This document shows, in pieces, positions 56,835 through 64,000 of a stretch of 64,000 bases of DNA; position 1 is the stretch's first letter, and each line of letters starts with the position of its first letter. The notes under the pieces were generated by a model. It saw only the letters and a list, made by a program, of their open reading frames with translations. It made no database searches and was not told the origin of the DNA. The DNA lies in NCBI GenBank assembly GCA_963825415.1, contig CAWGTD010000014.1, positions 1 to 64,000 of the forward strand. The letters are read 5' to 3'. Both the position numbers and the translations under genes were made by a program. The stretch comes from BP-464 sp963825415 (GTDB taxonomy: Bacteria; Actinomycetota; Thermoleophilia; Solirubrobacterales; Solirubrobacteraceae).

Positions 56835-56870
56835 AGCCTATCGCTTTTCGCGACTTTGTAACAACTTTGT
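56835..56870 (-). promoter_or_regulatory. Predicted atp operon promoter with ACAAAGT direct repeats
   Basis: On the minus strand TTGTTA (56864-56859) and TAGGCT (56840-56835) are 18 bp apart, a good sigma-70-type pair ~130 bp before atpZ. Two direct ACAAAGT copies (56870-56864 and 56859-56853) lie exactly 11 bp apart around the -35. Such 7-bp repeats one helical turn apart are the pattern of OmpR/PhoB-family regulators. Prediction only. Confidence 0.45.
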
Positions 56871-56963
56871 GACACCCGCCACGCACCCCCGATTCGGCGC
56901 GCCGCGGGTTTGCCTTCGAGCGCAGACGACCCTCACGAAGATTGCTCGCGCAAAGATATCTGC

Positions 56964-56990
56964 ACTAACTCTGTGGAGTTTGTGTATATT
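56964..56990 (+). promoter_or_regulatory. cysP promoter with putative Rrf2 operator
   Basis: TGTGTATATT contains an extended -10 (TATATT, 56985-56990), 11 bp before the ATG of the sulfate-binding protein gene. Directly upstream is an inverted repeat ACTAACTC-N4-GAGTTTGT (56964-56983) with 7 of 8 matching positions in each half. It sits across the -35/-10 spacer, where a repressor would block RNA polymerase. The Rrf2 regulator gene at the end of this operon is the natural candidate. Confidence 0.55.
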
Positions 56991-57000
56991 CCCGCCCACA

Positions 57001-57996
57001 ATGAACCGAAACCGTCTCCCCCTGATCCTCATCTCCCTCCTCGTCCTGGGCGTCGCACTCGGCGCCGCGGGCTGCGGCAGCAGCTCGAACGCGTCCGGTG
57101 GCAGCGGCGGCGGCGGCAAGCTCTCGCTGGTCGCCTACTCGACCCCGCAGGAGGTCTACTCCCAGATCATCCCGGCGTTCGACAAGACGACCGCCGGCAA
57201 GGGCGTCAAGTTCAGCCAGTCCTACGGCCCGTCGGGCGACCAGGCGCGCTCGGTGGTCTCCGGGCTGCCCGCCGACGTCGTCGCCTTCTCGCTCGCGCCC
57301 GACGTCAAGAAGCTCGTCGACGCGGGCATGGTCGACGGCAACTGGGCCAGCGCGCCCTACCACGGCTTCGTGTCGAAGTCGGTGGTCGTGATCGCCGTCC
57401 GCAAGGGCAACCCGAAGGGCATCAAGGGCTGGGACGACCTGATCAAGCCGGGCGTCGAGGTCCTCACCCCCAACCCGTTCACCTCCGGCGGCGCCCGCTG
57501 GAACGTGATGGCGGCCTACGGCGCGCGCGGCGAGGAGTACCTCGAGCAGCTGTTCAAGAACGTCGCGGTCCAGGACAAGTCGGCCCGCGACTCGATGCAG
57601 ACGTTCCTCGGCGGCAAGGGCGACGCGCTCATCGCCTACGAGAACGAGGCGATCACCGGCCAGACGAAGAGCGGCGGCGAGATCGAGTACGTGATCCCCG
57701 ACGAGACGATCTCGATCGAGAACCCCGCGGCGGTCACGAAGACCTCCAAGCGCCCCGAGCAGGCCAAGGCCTTCCTGGACTACGTCCGCTCGCCGGCAGG
57801 CCAGAAGGTCTTCGCCGAGCAGGGCTACCGGCCGGTCATCACCAGCCTCGTCGACACCCAGAAGTTCCCGACACCGAGCGGGCTCTTCACGATCGACAAG
57901 TTCGGCGGCTGGGACACGGTCATGAAGAAGTTCTTCGACCCAGCGGACTCGGTGATGGCAAGGATCGAACGTGGCCTCGGCGTCGCTACCCAGTAG
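57001..57996 (+). CDS. cysP: Sulfate ABC transporter substrate-binding lipoprotein
   Basis: A 331-residue lipoprotein (lipobox GAAGCGSS) followed by a Gly/Ser linker. The sulfate-binding family is clear: LVAYSTPQEVYSQIIPAFDKTTAG, SYGPSGDQARSVVSGLPADVVAFSLAPDV, KPGVEVLTPNPFTSGGARWN and FLGGKGDALIAYENEA. First gene of cysPTWA; its end overlaps cysT by 26 bp. Confidence 0.95.
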   Translation: MNRNRLPLILISLLVLGVALGAAGCGSSSNASGGSGGGGKLSLVAYSTPQEVYSQIIPAFDKTTAGKGVKFSQSYGPSGDQARSVVSGLPADVVAFSLAPDVKKLVDAGMVDGNWASAPYHGFVSKSVVVIAVRKGNPKGIKGWDDLIKPGVEVLTPNPFTSGGARWNVMAAYGARGEEYLEQLFKNVAVQDKSARDSMQTFLGGKGDALIAYENEAITGQTKSGGEIEYVIPDETISIENPAAVTKTSKRPEQAKAFLDYVRSPAGQKVFAEQGYRPVITSLVDTQKFPTPSGLFTIDKFGGWDTVMKKFFDPADSVMARIERGLGVATQ

Positions 57997-58804
57997 CCGA
58001 CCGCTCGCGTTCGGTCTTCGCGGAGGGCGCCTCTTCGGGGGCGCCCTCGCCGGCGCGTACCTCAGCCTGATCGTCCTCATCCCCCTGGCCGCGATCGTGG
58101 CCAAGTCGACCGAGAAGGGGCTCTCGGGCTTCTGGGATCAGATCTCCACCCCGCAGGCCAAGGCGGCGCTCACGCTGACCCTCTGGGTCTCGCTGGCGAT
58201 CACCGCCGTCAACATCGTGATGGGCACGATCATCGCCTGGGTCCTCGTCCGCGACGACTTCCGAGGCAAGCGCTTCGTCAACGCCGTCATCGACCTGCCG
58301 TTCGCGCTGCCGACGATCGTCGCCGGCCTCACCCTGCTGGCGCTATACGGGCCCAACGGCCCGGCGCCGGTCGAGGTCGCCTACACCCGGATCGGCGTGG
58401 CCTTCGCCCTGCTGTTCGTCACGCTGCCGTTCGTCGTGCGGGCCGTCCAGCCGGTGCTGCTCTCGATGGACACCGAGATGGAGCAGGCGGCCACGTCGCT
58501 GGGCGCCTCGCCGCGGGCTGTCTTTCGCCGGATCGTGCTGCCCAACCTGCGCCCCGCGATCTTCGCCGGCGCAGGGCTGGGCTTCGCCCGCGCGGTCGGC
58601 GAGTTCGGCTCGGTGGTCCTGATCTCCGGCAACCTGCCGTTCAAGACCGAGGTCGCCTCGGTCTTCATCTACGGCCAGATCGAGTCCGACAACACGGTCG
58701 GCGCCGCATCGGTCGCCGTCGTGCTCCTGGCCGCGTCGTTCGCAATCTTCCTCGGCATCAGCCTGCTGTCAGCGAGGTGGTCGCGCCATGCGGAAAGCAG
58801 CTAG
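57971..58804 (+). CDS. cysT: Sulfate ABC transporter permease CysT
   Basis: A 277-residue permease with six TM helices and the EAA loop (EMEQAATSLGASPRAVFRRIVLPNLRP) that docks on CysA. FVNAVIDLPFALPTIVAGLTLLALYGPNG is the CysT signature. GTG at 57971 inside the end of cysP; overlaps cysW by 17 bp. Confidence 0.93.
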   Translation: MASASLPSSRPLAFGLRGGRLFGGALAGAYLSLIVLIPLAAIVAKSTEKGLSGFWDQISTPQAKAALTLTLWVSLAITAVNIVMGTIIAWVLVRDDFRGKRFVNAVIDLPFALPTIVAGLTLLALYGPNGPAPVEVAYTRIGVAFALLFVTLPFVVRAVQPVLLSMDTEMEQAATSLGASPRAVFRRIVLPNLRPAIFAGAGLGFARAVGEFGSVVLISGNLPFKTEVASVFIYGQIESDNTVGAASVAVVLLAASFAIFLGISLLSARWSRHAESS

Positions 58805-59591
58805 GCGCCTGGGGCTGCGGACGGTCGCGCTCGGTTACCTGGCGCTGCTGCTGCTCGCGCCCGTGCTGATGGTCGGCTACCGCGCCTTCGAGCACGGCCT
58901 CGGCGACGCGTGGACGGCGGTCACCACGCCCGATGCGGTGCACGCGTTCTGGCTGACGATCCTGATGGTCGCGATCGCCGTGCCGGCCAACACGCTGTTC
59001 GGACTCGTCGTGTCGCTCGCGCTCGTGCGCGGCCGGTGGCGCGGCAAGTCGCTGGTGAGCGCGCTGGTGGACCTGCCGTTCGCGGTCTCGCCGGTGATCA
59101 TCGGCCTGGCTCTGATCCTCGTCTACGGCCGCACCGGCTGGTTCGGCACCTGGCTCACCGACAACGGCATCCAGGTCATCTTCTCGCTGCCCGGGATGGT
59201 GCTCGCCACGATCTTCGTGTCGCTGCCGTTCGTGGTCAGGGAGGTCGTCCCCGTCCTGCGCGAAGTCGGCACCGACCAGGAGCAGGCGGCGCGGACCCTC
59301 GGCGCGACGGGTTGGCAGACGTTCTGGCGGATCACGCTGCCGTCGATCCGCTGGGGCATCACCTACGGAGTGATCCTGACCACGGCGCGTGCGCTGGGCG
59401 AGTACGGCGCGGTGGCCGTCGTCTCGGGCAAGCTCGTCGGGCAGACCGAGACGCTCACCCTCCACGTCGAGCAGCGCTTCCAGAACTTTGACCTCACGGG
59501 TGCTTATGCCGCGTCGGTCGTTCTCGCGATCCTCGCCGTGCTCGTCATCACGTCCATGACGCTGCTCGAGCGTCGCAAGAAGGAGGCCTGA
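58788..59591 (+). CDS. cysW: Sulfate ABC transporter permease CysW
   Basis: A 267-residue partner permease with six TM helices and its own EAA loop (DQEQAARTLGATGWQTFWRITLPSIRW). LGEYGAVAVVSGKLVGQTETLTLHVEQRFQNFD is typical of CysW. The TGA stop overlaps the cysA ATG (TGATG). Confidence 0.93.
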   Translation: MRKAARRLGLRTVALGYLALLLLAPVLMVGYRAFEHGLGDAWTAVTTPDAVHAFWLTILMVAIAVPANTLFGLVVSLALVRGRWRGKSLVSALVDLPFAVSPVIIGLALILVYGRTGWFGTWLTDNGIQVIFSLPGMVLATIFVSLPFVVREVVPVLREVGTDQEQAARTLGATGWQTFWRITLPSIRWGITYGVILTTARALGEYGAVAVVSGKLVGQTETLTLHVEQRFQNFDLTGAYAASVVLAILAVLVITSMTLLERRKKEA

Positions 59592-60550
59592 TGGCCATCG
59601 AAGTCCGCAACGTCTACAAGTCGTTCGGCACGTTCGAGGCGCTGCACGACGTGTCGATCACCGTCCCGGACGGCTCGCTCACCGCGCTGCTCGGCCCCTC
59701 GGGCGGCGGCAAGTCCACGCTGCTGCGCGTGATCGCCGGCCTCGAGATCCCCGACGCCGGGCAGGTATTGCTCGGCGGCGAGGACGTCAGCAAGGTCGCG
59801 GCCAAGGATCGCGGCGTCGGCTTCGTCTTTCAGCACTACGCCCCGTTCAAGCACATGTCGGTGCGCGACAACGTGGCCTTCGGCCTGCGCGTCCGCAAGC
59901 GCCCGAAGCCGGAGGTCACGCGGCGCGTCGACGAGATGCTTGCGCTGGTGCACCTCGACGGCTTCGCCGACCGTTACCCCTCCCAACTCTCGGGTGGGCA
60001 GCGCCAGCGCATGGCCCTGGCGCGCGCGCTGGCGGTCGAGCCGCGCGTCCTGCTGCTCGACGAGCCGTTCGGCGCGCTTGACGCCAAGGTCCGCCAGGAG
60101 CTGCGCGAGTGGCTGCGCCGCCTGCACGACGAGGTCCACGTGACGACGATCTTCGTCACGCACGACCAGGAGGAGGCGATGGACGTCGCCGAGCAGATCG
60201 CGGTCATCAACGACGGCAAGATCGAGCAGGCCGGCACCCCCGAGGAGCTCTACGAACGGCCGGCCAACGCGTTCGTGATGGGCTTCGTCGGCCCTGTGAC
60301 GCAGCTCGGCGACTACTGGCTGCGTCCGCACGACCTCGAGATCCTCGTCGAGCCCGAGGACGGCGCGGTGCAGGCGATGATCGACCGCGTCACGCGGCTG
60401 GGCTTCGAGGCCCGGATCGAGGCCACGACCGCCGCCGGCGACCCCGTGGTCGTGCAGATCACGCGCCACGATGCGACCGAGCTGGAGGTCGCTGCAGGCG
60501 ACGTCGTGTGGCTGCGCGCGCATCGCGTTCGCGAGTTCGCGACCTCCTAG
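59591..60550 (+). CDS. cysA: Sulfate ABC transporter ATPase CysA
   Basis: A 319-residue ATPase. Walker A GPSGGGKST, Q-loop FVFQHYAPFKHM, signature LSGGQRQRM, Walker B LLLDEPFGALD and H-switch FVTHDQEEAMD are complete. FVMGFVGPVTQL and the C-terminal TOBE-like regulatory part (WLRPHDLEILVEPEDGAVQAMIDRVTRLGFEARIE) match sulfate importers. Last transporter gene; Rrf2 follows after 27 bp. Confidence 0.95.
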   Translation: MAIEVRNVYKSFGTFEALHDVSITVPDGSLTALLGPSGGGKSTLLRVIAGLEIPDAGQVLLGGEDVSKVAAKDRGVGFVFQHYAPFKHMSVRDNVAFGLRVRKRPKPEVTRRVDEMLALVHLDGFADRYPSQLSGGQRQRMALARALAVEPRVLLLDEPFGALDAKVRQELREWLRRLHDEVHVTTIFVTHDQEEAMDVAEQIAVINDGKIEQAGTPEELYERPANAFVMGFVGPVTQLGDYWLRPHDLEILVEPEDGAVQAMIDRVTRLGFEARIEATTAAGDPVVVQITRHDATELEVAAGDVVWLRAHRVREFATS

Positions 60551-60577
60551 AAGCGGTTCTCCGGCAGACTCCCGGCC

Positions 60578-61036
60578 GTGCGCGTCTCCGCGAAGGTCGA
60601 CTACGCGGTCCGGGCGGCGGTCGAGCTGGCCGCCGCGAACGACGGCGAACCGGTCAAGGCCCAGGCGATCGCCGACGCGCAGGACATCCCTGTGAAGTTC
60701 CTGGAGAACATCCTCCAGCAGCTTCGGCAGGCGGACCTGGTGGAGAGCACGCGCGGCCCACACGGCGGCCACAGGCTCGCCCGCCCGCCACGGAAGGTGA
60801 CCCTCGCCGACGTGATCCGAGCCGTCGACGGCCCCCTCGCCGGCGTCGCCGGCCACCGCCCCGAGGACGTCAGCTACGGCGGCAACTCGGCGGCGATGCA
60901 GGACGTGTGGATCGCGGTGCGGTCGAGCCTGCGCAGCGTGCTCGAACACGTGACGCTCGACCAGGTCGTCGAGGGCAAGCTGCCACGACAGATCTCCTCG
61001 CTGACGGCCAAGCCGGACGCGTGGACTCGCCGCTGA
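60578..61036 (+). CDS. Rrf2-family transcriptional regulator
   Basis: A 152-residue winged-HTH regulator: VSAKVDYAVRAAVELAAAND, IADAQDIPVKFLENILQQLRQADLVESTRGPHGGHRLARPP (recognition helix and wing) and VTLADVIRAVDGPL. The cysteine triad of the Fe-S subgroup (IscR/NsrR) is absent: no Cys is seen at all. So it resembles CymR-type sulfur regulators, which sense through a protein or metabolite partner. Co-directional with cysPTWA, 27 bp behind cysA, which supports control of sulfate uptake. Confidence 0.9.
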   Translation: MRVSAKVDYAVRAAVELAAANDGEPVKAQAIADAQDIPVKFLENILQQLRQADLVESTRGPHGGHRLARPPRKVTLADVIRAVDGPLAGVAGHRPEDVSYGGNSAAMQDVWIAVRSSLRSVLEHVTLDQVVEGKLPRQISSLTAKPDAWTRR

Positions 61037-61638
61037 CCGCAGCGCTGGCGATCGCCGCGGCGGTCGCGTTCGCCGCGGCGCTGGTGGTGCTCGTGCGGAC
61101 CCATCTGCTGCCGACCGGGCGCGATCCGGTTCGCGACGCCGTCAGCGACTACGGCGTCGGCCCACACCACCTCAACTACCGGGTGATGGTCGTGCTGCTG
61201 GGCGTCGGCGCCGCGCTGCTGACGATCGGGCTGGCGCGCGACGGCGAGGCCGAGAACGCGGGGCTTGCGTGGCTGGCCGCCTACGCGGCGTCGCGTGTGG
61301 CGATCGCGGGTTTCATGACCGACCTGCCCGACCAGCCCGTGACCGCGACCGGCAGGATCCACGCCTTCCTGGCGGCCGTCGCGTTCACCTCGATCGCGTT
61401 CGGCGCGATCGACCTGACCGACGCCCTGGCCGACGCGCCGGGCTGGGACGGCGGCGTCCACGACCCGCTGCGCGTGCTCTCGCGCGTCGTGGCGATCACC
61501 GCCGTGGCGACGCTGATCTCCGCGGTGGTGCCGGCGCTCCACGCCCGGCTGTTCGGCCTCGTCGAGCGCCTGCTCTACGCCGCGGCGTTCGCGTGGCTGC
61601 TGCTAACCAGCATCCACCTCGCGGTAATGGCCGGCTAG
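61021..61638 (+). CDS. DUF998-like membrane protein
   Basis: A 205-residue protein with six hydrophobic segments. RDAVSDYGVGPHHLNYRVMVVLLGVGAALL and AGFMTDLPDQPVTATGRIHAFLAAVAF are typical of the DUF998 family; function unknown. GTG at 61021 overlaps rrf2 by 16 bp. Its TAG shares CTAG with the stop of the convergent CDF gene. Confidence 0.82.
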   Translation: MDSPLTAALAIAAAVAFAAALVVLVRTHLLPTGRDPVRDAVSDYGVGPHHLNYRVMVVLLGVGAALLTIGLARDGEAENAGLAWLAAYAASRVAIAGFMTDLPDQPVTATGRIHAFLAAVAFTSIAFGAIDLTDALADAPGWDGGVHDPLRVLSRVVAITAVATLISAVVPALHARLFGLVERLLYAAAFAWLLLTSIHLAVMAG

Positions 61639-62555
61639 CCCGTCGTCCGCGGGGCGATCTCGAGCAGCTCGCCGCCGGCGTGGTCGACCTGCAGCGTGGT
61701 GTGGGTCAGCTCGAAGCGCTCGGCGAGCAGGCGCTCGAGGTCGCGGCGGACCGCGTGGCAGTCGTCGCCGCGGCCGACGAGCACGTGCGCCGATAGGGCG
61801 ACGAAGCCCGACGTCACCTCCCATACGTGCAGGTCGTGGACCTCGGTGACACACGGATGGCCGGCCATCGCCTCTCCGATCTCGGCCACGTCGGTCCCGA
61901 GCGGGGCGGCCTCCAGGAAGACCCGCCCCGAAGCCTTCAGCAGGCCGTAGGCGGCGCGCAGCATGATCGCGGCGACCAGCAGCGCGGCGATGCCGTCGGC
62001 GCGGTGGAAGCCGGTCAGCAGGATCACCGCGCCGGCGACCGCCGTGGCGGCGAACGCGGCGAGGTCGGTGAGCACGTGCTGCAGGGCGCCCTCGACGTTG
62101 ATGCTGCGGCGCTCGGCACTCGCCAGCACCCAGGTCGCCGCGATGTTGACGGCGACCCCCGCGATCGCGACCACCAACAGCGGCAGGCCGGGGACCTCGG
62201 GCGAGGAGACGAGCCGCCGGATGCCCTCGTAGACGATCAGCAGCGCGATCACCAGCAGCGTGGCGCCGTTGACCTGCGCCGAGAGCACCTCGGCGCGCTT
62301 GAGCCCGAATGTCATCGGGCCGCGCGCGGGGCGGCGCGAGAGGCGGATCGCGACCAGCGCCAGCGCGATCGCGCCCGCGTCGGCAAGCATGTGGGCAGCG
62401 TCGGAGAGCAGCGCCAGCGACTCGGTGATCACGCCGACCACGACCTCGATCGCCATGAAGCCGACGATCAGCCCCAGCGCGATCGCGAGGCGCCGCTGGT
62501 CGGCATCCGGCGAGACCGCGTGATGGTGATGGGCGTGGTCGTGCGCGTGCACCAC
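61635..62555 (-). CDS. Cation diffusion facilitator metal exporter
   Basis: A 306-residue Zn/Co/Cd-type CDF antiporter. His-rich N-terminus (HAHDHAHHHH), six TM helices, HxxxD zinc sites in TM2 (SDAAHMLAD) and TM5 (LQHVLTDLAAF), and a C-terminal cytoplasmic metal-binding domain (CVTEVHDLHVWEVTSGFVALSAHVLV). The SDAAHML form with a D/H pair favours zinc export. GTG start. Confidence 0.93.
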   Translation of the reverse strand: MVHAHDHAHHHHAVSPDADQRRLAIALGLIVGFMAIEVVVGVITESLALLSDAAHMLADAGAIALALVAIRLSRRPARGPMTFGLKRAEVLSAQVNGATLLVIALLIVYEGIRRLVSSPEVPGLPLLVVAIAGVAVNIAATWVLASAERRSINVEGALQHVLTDLAAFAATAVAGAVILLTGFHRADGIAALLVAAIMLRAAYGLLKASGRVFLEAAPLGTDVAEIGEAMAGHPCVTEVHDLHVWEVTSGFVALSAHVLVGRGDDCHAVRRDLERLLAERFELTHTTLQVDHAGGELLEIAPRTTG

Positions 62556-62614
62556 CCGTCATCTTCACGCGCGGCGCGGTCAGCCACGGCCTTCCTCGGG
62601 GAAGATGGCTGGCG

Positions 62615-63439
62615 ATGGCAAGGAGAACGGCGCGGGTCCGGGCCGCCCTGGGCGCGTTCTGGACCAAGAGCTACGAGGACGGCCTCACCGGCCTGGCCGG
62701 CATGGTGGCCTACAACCTGCTGCTCTCGCTGCTGCCGCTGACCCTGCTGATCCTGTTCATCTTCGGGCGGGTCGTGCGCTCGCCCGAGGTCCAGGCGTCG
62801 GTGATCAACGACCTGCACCGCATCCTTCCCAGCAGCGAGAGCGCCGACCTCAGCGGGCTGCTGAACGGGATCCGCCGGTCGTCGACGACGCTGGGGATCC
62901 TCGCCCTCGTATCGAGCATCTGGATCGGCTCGTCGTTCTGGGGCGCGCTCGACACGGCCTTCTGCCGGATCTATCACTGCCGTTGCCGGAGCTGGCTCGA
63001 GCAGAAGCGCTTCGCGCTGGCGATGCTGGTGGTCGTCGTCGCGTTCTTCGCCTCGACCGTCGCCGTACCGGTGCTCCAGAGCGCCGTGGTAGAGGGCACC
63101 GATCAGCTTCCGTTCGGGCTCGACGCCGACCGCACCACCTACGTGATGTCGCTCGTGCTGGGCCTCGTCCTGTTGTTCGCGATCCTCTGCGTCGTCTACC
63201 GCGTGGTGCCCAACGAGCGCTTCCCGTGGCGCGGGGTCTGGCCCGGCGCCCTCGGCGCGACGATCGCGATCGGCACGCTCGACTACGCCTTCCCGCTGTA
63301 CCTCGGGCAGTCGGTGCTGACCACGTTCAGCGGCACCTACGTCTTCATCCTGATCGTGCTGATCTGGTTCTACGCGGTGGCGATCATCCTGCTGGCGGGC
63401 GCCGTCATCAACGCGCTGCGCCTCGCGAAGGAGCCGTGA
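62615..63439 (+). CDS. YihY/virulence factor BrkB family membrane protein
   Basis: A 274-residue protein with six TM helices: GLAGMVAYNLLLSLLPLTLLILFIFGRV, IWIGSSFWGALDTAFCRIYHCRCRSWLEQKRFALAM, VVYRVVPNERFPWRGVWPGALGATIAI and the last helix VLIWFYAVAIILLAGAVINALR. Family wide-spread, biochemical role not established (wrongly named ribonuclease BN in older records). Divergent from the CDF gene. Confidence 0.92.
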   Translation: MARRTARVRAALGAFWTKSYEDGLTGLAGMVAYNLLLSLLPLTLLILFIFGRVVRSPEVQASVINDLHRILPSSESADLSGLLNGIRRSSTTLGILALVSSIWIGSSFWGALDTAFCRIYHCRCRSWLEQKRFALAMLVVVVAFFASTVAVPVLQSAVVEGTDQLPFGLDADRTTYVMSLVLGLVLLFAILCVVYRVVPNERFPWRGVWPGALGATIAIGTLDYAFPLYLGQSVLTTFSGTYVFILIVLIWFYAVAIILLAGAVINALRLAKEP

Positions 63440-63476
63440 GCGTGCCGGAGCCGGAGCCGGCGGACTGACCTCGAGC

Positions 63477-64000
63477 CTACGGGCCGGGCGGGGGCTGCTC
63501 GGCCGGCGGCGGCGCCGGGTCCTGCGGCGGCGGGGGCTGCGGCGGCGGGGGCTGCTCGGGCGGGGGCGGGGTCGGCGTCGGCGTCGGAGTCGGCGTGGCC
63601 GGGAACGGCGGTTCGAGGAGCTCGAGCTCGCGCTTGAGCGCGGCGAACGCGGGACGCGGCTGGCCGTGCGGGTTGATCAGCCCCGAATCCCAGGTCTGGT
63701 TCTTCGAAGGCGAGTTCCAGTTGTAGATGTAGACCCGCGTGACCCGCGGGCTCAGCGGGACCAGCTTGCGGAAGACCCAGCGCGTGGCGGTCGCGGCGTG
63801 TGCAGCCGACTCCGGGAAGGTGATGCGGCTGCGGTTGCGGCGATAGACGATCCCGCCGGTCTCGGTGAACCACACGGTGCCCTGGGTGTGGGCGAGCAGC
63901 CGCCGCGTGCCGATCGTGCGCAGCCGGTTGGCGTCGAGGTAGTTGTGCACCCCCCAGATCTGCTTGCGCGGCAGGCCGCGGGCCTTGCGCTGGAAGGCGC
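63477..64000 (-). CDS. GH-like secreted protein paralogue, 5' end outside window
   Basis: C-terminal ~174 residues of a protein whose start lies beyond the window. Reads AFQRKARGLPRKQIWGVHNYLDANRL, WFTETGGIV (nucleophile-type Glu), RVYIYNWN and GLINPHGQPRPAF, paralogous to the protein at 352-1308. It adds a Pro/Thr-rich tail (TPTPTPTP then PPPPEQPPPPQPPPP), absent from the other copy, that probably spans or contacts the cell wall. Confidence 0.75.
   Translation of the reverse strand, partial: AFQRKARGLPRKQIWGVHNYLDANRLRTIGTRRLLAHTQGTVWFTETGGIVYRRNRSRITFPESAAHAATATRWVFRKLVPLSPRVTRVYIYNWNSPSKNQTWDSGLINPHGQPRPAFAALKRELELLEPPFPATPTPTPTPTPPPPEQPPPPQPPPPQDPAPPPAEQPPPGP

Overview
High-GC, gene-dense chromosomal window with no IS element, prophage, CRISPR array, tRNA or rRNA that I can see. 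The gene set fits an actinobacterium: an actinobacterial-type LCP cell-wall gene pair, GTG starts with 4-base stop/start overlaps, a compact atp operon, and comFC-hpf-secA-prfB and ftsE-ftsX-ctp blocks. A Thermoleophilia/Solirubrobacterales-like lineage is my best guess. That is inference from gene content; no marker phylogeny was possible.

Layout. 0.3-3.0 kb: three minus-strand genes (low-complexity proteins and a secreted GH-like enzyme). 3.1-6.0 kb: plus-strand M3 oligopeptidase and M50 membrane protease, followed by a 590-bp non-coding stretch with several long inverted repeats. 6.6-12 kb: smpB, RNase R, C-terminal processing protease, ftsX and ftsE (minus strand). 12-18.6 kb: M16 peptidase, methyltransferase, FecR-like secreted protein, nadA-nadC and a membrane protein. 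18.7-23.1 kb: a PLP decarboxylase and a compact three-gene cassette resembling a methylamine dehydrogenase (mau) locus, directly behind prfB. 23.1-28.4 kb: prfB, secA, hpf, comFC. 28.4-31 kb: CtaG-like protein, small dimeric-barrel-like protein, UDP-sugar pyrophosphorylase. 31-34.9 kb: GFA enzyme, two different S-adenosylhomocysteine hydrolase-type genes and a MerR regulator with a palindromic operator. 34.9-42.6 kb: sugar-nucleotide and cell-envelope genes (phosphoglucose/mannose isomerase, nucleotidyltransferase, UDP-glucose dehydrogenase, two LCP transferases, M20 deacylase). 43-49 kb: lipoprotein SBP, subtilisin/sedolisin-like protease, isochorismatase-like hydrolase, metzincin-like secreted protein. 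49-56.7 kb: complete F1Fo ATP synthase operon. 57-61 kb: sulfate ABC transporter operon with an Rrf2 regulator. 61-64 kb: DUF998 protein, CDF metal exporter, YihY/BrkB protein, and a second GH-like gene cut by the window end.

How genes work together: FtsEX plus CTP protease plus LCP proteins act on the envelope; SmpB/RNase R/RF2/HPF act on translation and ribosome rescue; the sugar-nucleotide genes feed glycopolymer synthesis finished by the LCP enzymes; the cys operon imports sulfate and probably answers to the adjacent Rrf2 regulator. The most unusual locus is the mau-like cassette (MauE-MauD fusion, MauA-like light chain lacking the second TTQ tryptophan, MauF-like transporter fused to a beta-propeller-like domain). 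At least twelve apparent single-base frameshifts, eleven of them in the first 18 kb, break otherwise normal genes; several lie at G/C runs and may be sequence errors.
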